This document shows, one piece after another, positions 10,002 through 18,622 of a stretch of DNA of 64,000 bases; within the stretch, counting starts at the first letter, position 1, and the number at the start of each line of letters is the position of its first letter. The stretch is from Campylobacter concisus (GTDB taxonomy: Bacteria; Campylobacterota; Campylobacteria; Campylobacterales; Campylobacteraceae). The notes under the pieces were generated by a model, which searched no databases, had not been told where the DNA came from, and saw nothing but the letters and a program-made list of their open reading frames with translations. A program made the translations under genes and the position numbers. The stretch is taken from NCBI RefSeq assembly GCF_002913715.1, contig NZ_PPCE01000010.1, forward strand, positions 62,001 through 126,000, read 5' to 3'.

Positions 10002-10601
10002 ATGTTAGTAACAAAAAAAGCACCTGATTTTACAGCTGCAGCGGTTTTAGGAAACAATCAAATTGTAAATGATTTTAATCTTTATAAAAATATTGGCGAG
10101 AAAGGCGCGGTCGTATTTTTCTATCCAATGGATTTTACTTTTGTTTGCCCAAGCGAAATCATCGCATTTGATAAAAGATATGACGAGTTCAAGTCACGTG
10201 GTATCGAAGTTATCGCAGTTTCATGCGACAACCAATTCTCTCACTTCGCATGGAAAGAGACTCCAGTAAACAAAGGCGGTATTGGTAAAGTTCGCTTCCC
10301 TATCGTAGCTGATATGACAAAATCAATCGCTCGCGGATTTGACGTACTTCTAGAAGATGCTGGTGTGGCACTTCGTGGCTCATTCTTACTAGACAAAGAT
10401 GGCACTGTTCGCCATGCAGTTATCAATGATCTTCCACTTGGCAGAAATATCGATGAGATGATAAGAATGGTCGATACTATGCTATTTACAAATGAGCATG
10501 GTGAAGTTTGCCCAGCTGGCTGGAATAAAGGTGATGCTGGCATGAAACCAAGCACTGAAGGTGTTGCCGACTACCTTTCACACAACGAAAGCAAACTATA
10601 A
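10002..10601 (+). CDS. ahpC: alkyl hydroperoxide reductase, 2-Cys peroxiredoxin
   Basis: A 199-residue cytoplasmic peroxidase. The peroxidatic Cys49 lies in DFTFVCPSE and the resolving Cys170 in GEVCPAGW, so it is a typical 2-Cys peroxiredoxin. No ahpF reductase is adjacent, as in other Campylobacter, where thioredoxin recycles the enzyme. It has its own promoter and an unusually long perfect hairpin after the stop, indicating a monocistronic, highly expressed gene. Confidence 0.96.
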   Translation: MLVTKKAPDFTAAAVLGNNQIVNDFNLYKNIGEKGAVVFFYPMDFTFVCPSEIIAFDKRYDEFKSRGIEVIAVSCDNQFSHFAWKETPVNKGGIGKVRFPIVADMTKSIARGFDVLLEDAGVALRGSFLLDKDGTVRHAVINDLPLGRNIDEMIRMVDTMLFTNEHGEVCPAGWNKGDAGMKPSTEGVADYLSHNESKL

Positions 10602-10606
10602 TCAAT

Positions 10607-10640
10607 AGAAATTTCTAGGTATCTTTACCTAGAAATTTCT
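10607..10640 (+). terminator. long hairpin terminator after ahpC
   Basis: A perfect 15-bp stem (10607-10621 with 10626-10640) around a four-base loop begins five bases after the ahpC stop. The 3' side is CT-rich rather than a pure T run, so it could also act as an mRNA-stabilising 3' hairpin. Confidence 0.65.
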
Positions 10641-10723
10641 CCTCCAAATAAATTTAAATACTTTTTTAATATAACTTTTTATATCATAGCCTTGGCTTTA
10701 ATCAACAACATTCCGGAGACTAC

Positions 10724-11806
10724 ATGGATTTTAAAGGCAGGCAAGAGCTTGTAATAAATTGCGAAGATAGCATACTTAAATTAAGAGATAAATTTATCGA
10801 CGATGGTATCAAATTTTGTAGACAGCTAACATTTATCGTACCGCACGATCAGGTAAAAATTTGTCTTAAAAACATCTTTGATACACTGCTTATTCAAAAG
10901 CCAAATGCTACGCAGCTACAAGATGATTTAAATATTCTAATACCAAAATCAAACGCAAGAGACGAATTAATAAATTTCCTACTTTTAAATTTGACTTTAA
11001 ATTTTAGTCACTCTTGCGACAATAGCACCTTCGTAGGTTATTTCGTAAATGCCGTTTCAAGAATCAAAGAAATTTTATGTGGTGCCAAAGACCAGCAAGA
11101 AACAAATGTAAAAGACATGATTGAAACCGGAACATTTTTTTATGAAGATCCGATCAATACATTCACTCGCATGAAAAAAGCCAAGGTAAGGCCAGAGCTT
11201 TTAAATTTATATGATGGACTAAATATAAAATATGAGGCTGAAATTTTAGAAATTAAAGAAGATAGTGTCGTTTTTCGCGTGGATATGATGCAAATTTTAG
11301 CTATGAAGCAAGACGGCAAAGGTTTTATTTTGCCAAATAGCTTTTTCTCAAAGCCTTTGTGTGCAGATATCATAAATTATAATATAACAGATAAAAGTGT
11401 TACTTTTTCAAATTTCTCGCTAAATACAACAATGTATGCGTACAAAAGAAAATTCCAACGTATTTTACCAAATCGTTTTACTAAAACTATTATCAAAGGC
11501 AAACAAGACAAGATCGAAGGTAGCCTTTATGATGTTTCCGAAGGCGGCATAAGTGTATTAAGTTCACAATCTGCAAATTTTAAAGATAACGAAGAATTAG
11601 AAGTCAATTTTGATCTCTTGATGTCTGAAAAAATGGTAAAAAGAGTTTCTTTAAGGCTAAAATTAGTTACTGAAATAACCTATAAAGGTTACATTAGATA
11701 CTGTATGAAACTCATTGATGATGATGAAACGATAAAAGATTTTACGCAAAAGCGCATAAAAGAGACGCTTGACGAGCTTCGCTCACGTATAAATTTATAC
11801 GAATAA
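10724..11806 (+). CDS. PilZ-domain protein, probable c-di-GMP receptor
   Basis: A 360-residue soluble protein without signal or membrane segments. The C-terminal 115 residues carry a PilZ signature: R-x3-R at 242-246 and DVSEGG at 270-275, the two motifs that grip c-di-GMP in characterised PilZ proteins. The N-terminal 230 residues have no motif I recognise; residues 165-230 could form a YcgR-N-like beta domain. The gene sits 8 bp before a HerA-like ATPase gene. Two membrane GGDEF-EAL proteins are encoded at 56.7-62 kb. The output, for example flagellar or surface control, is not evident from sequence. Confidence 0.85.
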   Translation: MDFKGRQELVINCEDSILKLRDKFIDDGIKFCRQLTFIVPHDQVKICLKNIFDTLLIQKPNATQLQDDLNILIPKSNARDELINFLLLNLTLNFSHSCDNSTFVGYFVNAVSRIKEILCGAKDQQETNVKDMIETGTFFYEDPINTFTRMKKAKVRPELLNLYDGLNIKYEAEILEIKEDSVVFRVDMMQILAMKQDGKGFILPNSFFSKPLCADIINYNITDKSVTFSNFSLNTTMYAYKRKFQRILPNRFTKTIIKGKQDKIEGSLYDVSEGGISVLSSQSANFKDNEELEVNFDLLMSEKMVKRVSLRLKLVTEITYKGYIRYCMKLIDDDETIKDFTQKRIKETLDELRSRINLYE

Positions 11807-11814
11807 GGCAATTA

Positions 11815-14103
11815 GTGAAAACCATACAAGAAAATTTAAAACTTTTTTACATCGGACTAAAAGATAAAGAGCCATTTTTTTATAAAAACAAGGACTTAAC
11901 CACTCACGCAGCCATTATCGGTATGACTGGTAGCGGCAAAACAGGCCTTGGCATCACGCTTTTAGAAGAGGCCTGCATAGACAATATCCCTTCCATTATC
12001 ATCGATCCAAAGGGCGATATCACAAATTTGGCCCTCACCTTTCCGCAGATGAGGCCGGAGGATTTTTTACCATACATAGATGAAGCAGAAGCAGCTAATA
12101 AAGGTCAAAGTGTAGAGGAATTTGCCGCTGCTCAAGCCGAGCTTTGGAAAAACGGCATAGAGTCGAGTTTTCAAGATCTTGAGCGAGTAAAAATTTTAAA
12201 AGAGAGCGCTAGCTTTAACATCTACACCCCAAAAAGCTCAGCTGGTATAGGCGTAGCGCTACTTAGTGACTTTGCCTGCCCAAATATTAGTGACGAAGAA
12301 ATTTTTAGCAACTATATAAATTCGCTTGCAGCCTCGGTATTATCTCTTGTAGGTATAAATTACGAGGATATGAACTCAAAAGAACAGCTGCTCATCTCAA
12401 CCATATTTGATACTAAATTTAAAGAGCAAAAAGATGTCAGCATAGAAGAGCTCATAAATTTCATCGCAAATCCGCCTTTTAAAAAGATAGGCGTTTTTGA
12501 TGTCGATACCTTCTATCCAAGCAGTGAGCGCCTAAAGCTTGCCATGAAGATAAACGCACTCATCGCAAGTCCAAGCTTTAAGGGCTGGACGCAGGGTGTT
12601 AGACTTGAAATTTCAAAGATGCTTTTTGATGAAAACGGCAAAGCAAAGTGCAATATCTTTACGATCTCACACCTAAATGACGCTGAGAGGATGTTTTTTG
12701 TCACCCTTTTACTAAACGAGATAATCGCGTGGATGCGCGGCACAGAGGGCACTAGCTCACTTAGAGCGATCCTTTATATGGATGAAATTTTTGGATTTTT
12801 CCCACCAAATGCAAATCCACCATCAAAAACGCCTATGCTCACACTTTTAAAGCAAGCTCGTGCATTTGGTTTAGGCTGTGTCTTAAGTACGCAAAACCCA
12901 GTCGATCTTGACTACAAAGGCCTTAGCAACATCGGTACTTGGTTCATTGGCCGCCTCCAAACAGCCCAGGACAAAGCACGCGTTATAGACGGATTAAGTG
13001 GCATCGCAGGCTCAAGCTTAGATAAAGCTTCACTTGAAAATCTCATATCAAATTTAGCCAAAAGAAATTTCTTACTCAAAAATATAAATGAGGACGGCCT
13101 AAACGTCATCTCCACGCGCTGGGCACTTAGCTATCTAAAAGGCCCACTTAGCCGCGAACAAATTTCAAATTTGATGAAAAAGCAAAAAGAAAATTTATCT
13201 GATACAAGGATCGATAAAAGCGAGATGAAATTTAGTATAAAGCCCATAATCTCAAATGAGATCACGCAGCTTTATGCTAACTCAAAAAGCCTCACGCCAA
13301 ATTTATTTGCAAGTGCGAAGGTGAGAATTTATGACATCAAAAAAGGTATCGATAGCGTTTATGAAGTAAGCTATCTTTATGAGCTAAATGAAAATGATAA
13401 TGAGCCAAACTGGGATGAGGCTAGCGAAGGTTTGCACGTTGATGCAAGCGGAAATGAGCCAAGTGGTGCTAGCTTTGCAGCTGTGCCAAATTTCATTTTA
13501 AAAGCTAAAAATTTTGACAATATCCAAAAAGATTTTAAAGAGTATCTGTATAGAAATTTTAAATTTAATACCTTTGAGGCATTGGGAATTTATTCAAAAA
13601 ACAATGAAACAAAGGAGCAGTTTTATATCAGGCTTCAAGATAGGTGCAATGAAATTTTAGAAGAACAAACTGCAAAACTCACAGCAAAATTTGAAAAAGA
13701 GCGAAAAAGCTTACAAGATAAGCTAAACAAGGCTCTAGCAAAGCTTGATAAAGAGCAAAAAGAGATGACCACAAGTGGGCTTGATGCTGCCATAAATATA
13801 GGCGCTAGCATACTTGGAGCGATATTTGGTAGCAAGCTTTTGTCTCGTCAAAATGCAGGCAAAATCGCATCAAGCGCAAGAAGCGCAAATAGAGTCTTAA
13901 AAGAGCGAAGTGACGTCAAGCTTAGCGAGCAAAGCGTAAATGACATAAATTTAGCCATTAGCGAACTTGAAGAGAAATTTGAAAAAGAAAGCGACACGCT
14001 AAAAGAAGCAAACGATATAAAAAATATCGCCATAAATGAAATACAAATTTCACCAAAGAAAAGCGATATCTATGACGAAAAAGTCGTACTTTTGTGGAGA
14101 TGA
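11815..14103 (+). CDS. HerA-like ATPase, DUF853 (YjgR) family
   Basis: A 762-residue P-loop ATPase of the HerA/FtsK class, starting at GTG. Walker A is GMTGSGKT (36-43), Walker B AILYMDEIFGFFPP (about 320), followed by an arginine/glutamine-rich sensor region (VLSTQNPVDLDYKGLSNIG). This matches the DUF853 family, whose members are soluble hexamer-forming ATPases of unclear role. The C-terminal third contains coiled coil (about 620-660 and 690-730) around a small glycine/alanine-rich hydrophobic stretch (AINIGASILGAIFGSKLL). It follows the PilZ gene at 8 bp. No nuclease such as NurA is adjacent, so a DNA-end role is not supported by context. Confidence 0.85.
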   Translation: MKTIQENLKLFYIGLKDKEPFFYKNKDLTTHAAIIGMTGSGKTGLGITLLEEACIDNIPSIIIDPKGDITNLALTFPQMRPEDFLPYIDEAEAANKGQSVEEFAAAQAELWKNGIESSFQDLERVKILKESASFNIYTPKSSAGIGVALLSDFACPNISDEEIFSNYINSLAASVLSLVGINYEDMNSKEQLLISTIFDTKFKEQKDVSIEELINFIANPPFKKIGVFDVDTFYPSSERLKLAMKINALIASPSFKGWTQGVRLEISKMLFDENGKAKCNIFTISHLNDAERMFFVTLLLNEIIAWMRGTEGTSSLRAILYMDEIFGFFPPNANPPSKTPMLTLLKQARAFGLGCVLSTQNPVDLDYKGLSNIGTWFIGRLQTAQDKARVIDGLSGIAGSSLDKASLENLISNLAKRNFLLKNINEDGLNVISTRWALSYLKGPLSREQISNLMKKQKENLSDTRIDKSEMKFSIKPIISNEITQLYANSKSLTPNLFASAKVRIYDIKKGIDSVYEVSYLYELNENDNEPNWDEASEGLHVDASGNEPSGASFAAVPNFILKAKNFDNIQKDFKEYLYRNFKFNTFEALGIYSKNNETKEQFYIRLQDRCNEILEEQTAKLTAKFEKERKSLQDKLNKALAKLDKEQKEMTTSGLDAAINIGASILGAIFGSKLLSRQNAGKIASSARSANRVLKERSDVKLSEQSVNDINLAISELEEKFEKESDTLKEANDIKNIAINEIQISPKKSDIYDEKVVLLWR

Positions 14104-14161
14104 TTTATAAAATAATTAGTATTTTTTTACTATCATTTCTGTTAAATTTAAAAGGTAAAAT

Positions 14162-14773
14162 ATGCAAAATTTAATACTTTATGCCATTAGTTATCTACTT
14201 GGAAGCATTCCGTCTGGTCTCATTCTTGCAAAAATTTTTGGGCATGTTGATATAAAAAACGAAGGTAGCAAGAGCATCGGTGCGACAAATGTTTTAAGAG
14301 TCTTAAAACAAAAAGATCCAAAATTAGCCAAAAAACTAGCCATTTTAACGATAGTTTGTGACGTGTTAAAAGGCGTTTTACCACTCATGGTCGCCTCTTC
14401 TCTTGGTGCAAGCCAAAGCGTACTTTGGACGATGGCGGTTTTAAGCGTGGCTGGACATTGTTTTTCTATATTTTTGAGCTTTCAAGGCGGCAAAGGAGTC
14501 GCAACTGGAGCTGGAGTGATCGCATTTTTCTTACCAGTTGAGATCATAATCGCTCTTGTCGTTTGGTTTTTGGTCGGAAAATTTTTAAAAATTAGCTCTC
14601 TTGCTTCACTTTGCGCGTTGATAGCTCTGATTGCATCAAGCTTTATAATCCACCCAGAGCTAGATGAAATTTATACACATGCTCCGATACTAATCATCGC
14701 ATTTTTGGTGGTTTATAAACACATACCAAATATCGTTCGTTTAATATCCGGTAAGGAGAAAAAAGTCGTATGA
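14162..14773 (+). CDS. plsY: glycerol-3-phosphate acyltransferase PlsY
   Basis: A 203-residue integral membrane enzyme using acyl-phosphate from PlsX to acylate glycerol-3-phosphate, the first membrane step of phospholipid synthesis. It has five hydrophobic segments and the family motifs GSIPSGLI near the N-terminus, GSKSIGATNVLR (about 36-47) and FQGGKGVATGAG in the middle. Its 3' end overlaps folB by 4 bp, implying translational coupling. The same plsY-folB-regulator order is known from C. jejuni. Confidence 0.96.
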   Translation: MQNLILYAISYLLGSIPSGLILAKIFGHVDIKNEGSKSIGATNVLRVLKQKDPKLAKKLAILTIVCDVLKGVLPLMVASSLGASQSVLWTMAVLSVAGHCFSIFLSFQGGKGVATGAGVIAFFLPVEIIIALVVWFLVGKFLKISSLASLCALIALIASSFIIHPELDEIYTHAPILIIAFLVVYKHIPNIVRLISGKEKKVV

Positions 14774-15096
14774 AAAGCGAGATGACGACGATCATTAAAG
14801 ATTATAAATTTGAAACGATCATCGGAATGCTTGATTTTGAGCGAGTCACTAAGCAAGAGGTGCAAATGAATCTAGAAATTTGCTCAACTAGTTTTATTGA
14901 TTATGTTTTGATTATTGACTTTGTTAAAAATTTTTATAATGAAAGACAGTTCCAAAGCGTTGAAGAGTCGCTTGAAGAAACCAGCAAAGCATTAAAAGAG
15001 AAATTTAGCTCACTCACTAGCCTTAAAATGGAAATTTTAAAAACTGAAATTTTACCAAATGCGGTTGTTGGAGCAAAAATAAACACTATTTTTTAA
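14770..15096 (+). CDS. folB: dihydroneopterin aldolase-like protein
   Basis: A 108-residue protein of the tunnelling (T-fold) FolB family, which makes 6-hydroxymethyl-dihydropterin for folate. The start IIKDYKFETIIGMLDFERVTKQEVQ matches the family's first strand and an active-site Glu region (here VEESLEETSKALKEKF), though the middle is shorter than usual. It overlaps plsY by 4 bp. Assignment leans partly on the conserved C. jejuni gene order. Confidence 0.8.
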   Translation: MKSEMTTIIKDYKFETIIGMLDFERVTKQEVQMNLEICSTSFIDYVLIIDFVKNFYNERQFQSVEESLEETSKALKEKFSSLTSLKMEILKTEILPNAVVGAKINTIF

Positions 15097-15136
15097 AAAT
15101 TTATTAAACTATCTTGAAATATTGCTTAATTTATGA

Positions 15137-15142
15137 TACAAT
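15137..15142 (+). promoter_or_regulatory. probable -10 box for hsrA
   Basis: TACAAT in TGATACAATCG lies 31 bp upstream of the regulator's start, within a 76-bp gap after folB. AAGGAAG follows as ribosome site. HsrA/CosR regulators are reported to autoregulate, so an operator may overlap this box, but I cannot define one by eye. Confidence 0.5.
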
Positions 15143-15172
15143 CGCCCATAAATTTTAGTTTAAGGAAGCAAA

Positions 15173-15844
15173 ATGCGTATTTTAATAGTTGAAGATGAAG
15201 TGACGCTAAATAAGACGATTGCTGAGGGCTTGCAGGAGTTTGGCTATCAAACTGATAGCTCTGAAAATTTTAAAGATGCTGAGTACTATATAGGCATTAG
15301 AAATTACGATCTAGTTTTGACTGATTGGATGCTTCAAGATGGCGATGGCATAGATCTTATAAACATCATCAAACATAAATCTCCACGCACTTCAGTTGTA
15401 GTTCTTTCTGCAAAAGATGACAAAGAAAGCGAAATAAAAGCACTTAGAGCTGGTGCTGATGACTATATCAAAAAGCCATTTGATTTTGACATCTTAGTAG
15501 CTAGGCTTGAAGCAAGACTACGCTTTGGCGGCACAAATATTATAAAAATAGATGAGCTCATCATCAATCCAGATGAGGAGAAGATCACATATCTTGGCCG
15601 CGACATCGAGCTAAAAGGCAAGCCATTTGAGGTACTAACTCATCTTGCAAGACACTCAGATCAGATCGTATCTAAAGAGCAACTGCTTGATGCTATCTGG
15701 GAAGAGCCGGAGCTTGTAACTCCAAACGTTATTGAAGTCGCTATCAACCAAATCCGCCAAAAAATGGATAAACCACTAAATATTTCAACAATTGAAACTG
15801 TTAGAAGACGCGGATATAGATTTTGTTTTCCCAAAAAAGCCTAA
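15173..15844 (+). CDS. hsrA: OmpR-type response regulator, HsrA/CosR orthologue
   Basis: A 223-residue transcription regulator with a receiver (1-110) and winged-helix DNA-binding domain (125-221). The C-terminal half, from GKPFEVLTHLARH through IETVRRRGYRF, is what I recognise as the HsrA (HP1043)/CosR (Cj0355c) family, the essential oxidative-stress and growth regulators of Campylobacterota. Those proteins are described as orphan atypical regulators that work without phosphorylation. Here the receiver pocket is complete: E7/D8, D51 in LTDWML, S79 and K101 before Pro102. The next gene is a histidine kinase overlapping the 3' end by 22 bp, so this copy may be phosphorylated. Confidence 0.93.
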   Translation: MRILIVEDEVTLNKTIAEGLQEFGYQTDSSENFKDAEYYIGIRNYDLVLTDWMLQDGDGIDLINIIKHKSPRTSVVVLSAKDDKESEIKALRAGADDYIKKPFDFDILVARLEARLRFGGTNIIKIDELIINPDEEKITYLGRDIELKGKPFEVLTHLARHSDQIVSKEQLLDAIWEEPELVTPNVIEVAINQIRQKMDKPLNISTIETVRRRGYRFCFPKKA

Positions 15845-17100
15845 GGAATAGATTTATACTACAATTAGCATCTGGTGCTATGATGCTAATTGTAGTTATT
15901 TCGGTAATGCTTTATCACTATATAAGGGTTACCGTTTTTCAAAGTGTAGTTAATGAGCTAAACTATCAAGCTGAAGCTTATAAAAAAAATCCTCAGAATT
16001 TCAATCCTTTAAATTCAAAAACATTTACGATAGAAAATCCAAACAAAACTCTAGCAACGATAAAAACAGACGAACCACAAGATAAAGAAACATATATCGT
16101 AACGCAAAAATCAAAGGATCAAAGTAAGACTATTTTAATAACAAAACTCGATGAAAACAGTTATTTAAGCCTAGAAAAAGATACTACACTTCAAGCTCAT
16201 ATAGTAGAAGAAATTTTTATAGATATTATAATCGTAAATGTATCAGCGATACTTTTGGTGCTTTTTTATGCACTATTTTTATCAAGAATGCTTTTAATAC
16301 CTATAAAAATTTTGAGTCACAAGCTTACAAATTTAGACGAAAAATTTCTTCATGAGATCGATATAAAAAGTCTACCAGATGAGTTTTTGCCACTTGGACA
16401 GAGCATAAATAGGCTAATCTCTCGCATCCAAACATTTGTCTTATACCAAAAAGAACTTTTTGTAGGCGTGGCACATGAGTTAAAAACACCGTTGGCTGTA
16501 ATGAAAACAAAAAATGAAGTTACGCTTTTAAAGCCACGCGAGAGTGAAAAATATATTGAGGCTCTAAAATCAAATAATGAAGCTATAAACGGCATGAACG
16601 CAATGATAAGTTCTGTGCTTGAGATCGGCCGCCAAGAGGGAGCTCAGTTTGAAGAGCCAGTAAATACCGATGTCATAGGATTTTTAAAAAAACTTGCAAA
16701 AAACTATGAGATACTTGCGAAAAATGATGAAAAAAATATAAAACTAGACCTAAAACCAGAAATTTTAAATCTAAAAATACAAACTAGCTTACTAATACAC
16801 ATTGTGCAAAATTTTGTTCAAAATGCCATTAAATTTTCACCAAAAAATAGCACTATTACGATTAGCTCTAAGCTCATAAAAAATAAATTTATCATCGAAG
16901 TAATAGACGAGGGAATAGGTATAGATGAGAGTAAAGATTTATTTGCTCCATTTAAAAGATACGGCGACAAAGGTGGTGCTGGGCTTGGGTTATTCCTAGC
17001 TAAAGGTGCAGCGCAGGCTCTTGGTGGCGAAGTAGATATTAAAAATAGAAACGATAGAAGCGGTGCAGTCGCAAGCCTAGTTTTAAATATAAAAGGATAA
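15823..17100 (+). CDS. membrane sensor histidine kinase coupled to hsrA
   Basis: A 425-residue kinase: TM1 about 12-32, a periplasmic sensor about 35-130, TM2 about 131-155, a HAMP-like linker, DHp helix with His218 in VGVAHELKTP, and a HATPase domain with N box (VQNFVQNAIKFSP), G1 (DEGIGID) and G2 (GGAGLGLFLAK) boxes. All catalytic motifs are intact. The start is TTG at 15823, inside the last codons of hsrA; no ATG or GTG fits the frame nearby. The overlap argues for translational coupling and a cognate pair. In C. jejuni, as I recall it, a ferredoxin gene rather than a kinase lies between cosR and ppx. Confidence 0.93.
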   Translation: MFSQKSLRNRFILQLASGAMMLIVVISVMLYHYIRVTVFQSVVNELNYQAEAYKKNPQNFNPLNSKTFTIENPNKTLATIKTDEPQDKETYIVTQKSKDQSKTILITKLDENSYLSLEKDTTLQAHIVEEIFIDIIIVNVSAILLVLFYALFLSRMLLIPIKILSHKLTNLDEKFLHEIDIKSLPDEFLPLGQSINRLISRIQTFVLYQKELFVGVAHELKTPLAVMKTKNEVTLLKPRESEKYIEALKSNNEAINGMNAMISSVLEIGRQEGAQFEEPVNTDVIGFLKKLAKNYEILAKNDEKNIKLDLKPEILNLKIQTSLLIHIVQNFVQNAIKFSPKNSTITISSKLIKNKFIIEVIDEGIGIDESKDLFAPFKRYGDKGGAGLGLFLAKGAAQALGGEVDIKNRNDRSGAVASLVLNIKG

Positions 17101-17102
17101 AA

Positions 17103-18551
17103 ATGGCAAAAAGAACCGCAGTAATCGACCTTGGCTCAAATTCTATGCGAATGGCGATATTTGAGAGAACGTCACGCTTAGCGTTTTTTATACTAGCTGA
17201 ATATAAAACAAAAGTGCGTCTAGGCGAAGGTGGATATGGCTCAAACAATGAAATATCCGAAAGCTCAATGGAAAAAGCGCTAAAGGCCTTTAGCGAATTT
17301 TCAAATATCATAAAAAGCTACAAATGCAATAAAGTCTTATGTGTTGGTACTTCAGCGCTTAGGGATGCTCCAAACGCAAATGTTTTGATCTCTCTTTTAA
17401 GAAAAAAACTTGGCATAAATTTAAAAGTCATAGACGGCAAAGAAGAGGCTACTTTTGGTGCTATCGCAGCCAAAAATTTACTCCATAATATTGATGAATG
17501 CGTCACTATCGATATCGGTGGCGGATCAACTGAACTTGCTAGAATAAGCAAAGGCAAAATAATAGATACGCTCTCGCTTGATATTGGTACGGTTAGGTTA
17601 AAAGAGCTTTTTTTTGATAAAAAAAACTTAAATAAATTGCCAAAATTTTTAGAACAAGTTACAAAACAGATAGATGAGCGATTTAAATGCCAAAATATAA
17701 TCGCTATTGGTGGCTCTCTTAGAGCGATATCATCTGCCATAATGAGCAAAAATTTATATCCACTCTCTTCACTGCATGGCTTTTGCTATAAGTTTAGCGA
17801 CGAGCAAGCCTACATCGAGAGCATCGCAAACGTTAGCGTGCTTGAGCTAAATAAATTTCCTATAAAAAAAGATAGATACGACACCATTAGAGAGGGTGCA
17901 CATATCTTTTTGGCCCTCGCCAAAGCTCTGAATGCCAAAAATATTATAACAAGTGGGGTTGGCGTAAGAGAGGGGGTGTTCTTGAAAGATTTTTTACGCC
18001 CTAGCCTTAAATTTCCACAAAATTTTAATCCGAGTATCAAAAGTTTGCAAGATCGTTTTATATTATCATGCAATAAATCGGTCACAAGATATGCAAAAGA
18101 TATATTTATGGTATTAAAAAAGCTTCATAGTCTAAGCGATAACTATCTTGAAGTGCTTTTAGTTGCTGCAAAACTTCACAATGTAGGTCAAGAGATTGGC
18201 TTTTATGGCGATCATAAAAACTCAGCCTATATAGTCTTAAATGCCTTAAATTATGGCTTTTCGCATGAACAAAAAGCATTGATTGCAGTAGTAATTGGCA
18301 CAAACGGAAAGAAAAATATATATGAATTTGAGCGATATAAAAATTTACTTCCAAAAGCCGAGTGTATAAGATGGCTAAGTTTTATACTCTCACTTGCAAA
18401 GGCACTTGATCTAACCTGTGAAAGGCTAAATTTAAACTTCGAATTTAGTGGACATACGCTAAAAATAGAAGGTGCAAAAGAATTTGCTATGGCAAAAGAA
18501 GAGATAAAAAAGATCACAAAACCTGAAATTTTTGCTATTTCGTTTGTATAA
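17103..18551 (+). CDS. ppx: Ppx/GppA exopolyphosphatase family protein
   Basis: A 482-residue member of the ASKHA superfamily that hydrolyses polyphosphate and/or pppGpp. The N-terminus AVIDLGSNSMRMAIF is the phosphate-1 motif; TIDIGGGSTELA near 140 is the phosphate-2 motif. The C-terminal 170 residues form an HD-like helical region, where KLHNVGQEIGF and GDHKN replace a strict HD motif. It starts 2 bp after the kinase gene. Polyphosphate and ppGpp are stress signals in Campylobacter, fitting the stress-regulator neighbourhood. Ppx versus GppA preference cannot be decided. Confidence 0.9.
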   Translation: MAKRTAVIDLGSNSMRMAIFERTSRLAFFILAEYKTKVRLGEGGYGSNNEISESSMEKALKAFSEFSNIIKSYKCNKVLCVGTSALRDAPNANVLISLLRKKLGINLKVIDGKEEATFGAIAAKNLLHNIDECVTIDIGGGSTELARISKGKIIDTLSLDIGTVRLKELFFDKKNLNKLPKFLEQVTKQIDERFKCQNIIAIGGSLRAISSAIMSKNLYPLSSLHGFCYKFSDEQAYIESIANVSVLELNKFPIKKDRYDTIREGAHIFLALAKALNAKNIITSGVGVREGVFLKDFLRPSLKFPQNFNPSIKSLQDRFILSCNKSVTRYAKDIFMVLKKLHSLSDNYLEVLLVAAKLHNVGQEIGFYGDHKNSAYIVLNALNYGFSHEQKALIAVVIGTNGKKNIYEFERYKNLLPKAECIRWLSFILSLAKALDLTCERLNLNFEFSGHTLKIEGAKEFAMAKEEIKKITKPEIFAISFV

Positions 18552-18591
18552 ATTTTGAAACTGGCTTTAACGCTAAAAATTTAAATTGGAT

Positions 18592-18622
18592 GAGAATTTT
18601 AGCTAAAACTACTAAAATTCTC
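18592..18622. terminator. bidirectional hairpin between ppx and fliO
   Basis: The perfect 11-bp inverted repeat GAGAATTTTAG/CTAAAATTCTC around a nine-base loop separates two convergent genes and includes the fliO stop codon. T-rich flanks exist on both sides. Confidence 0.6.
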
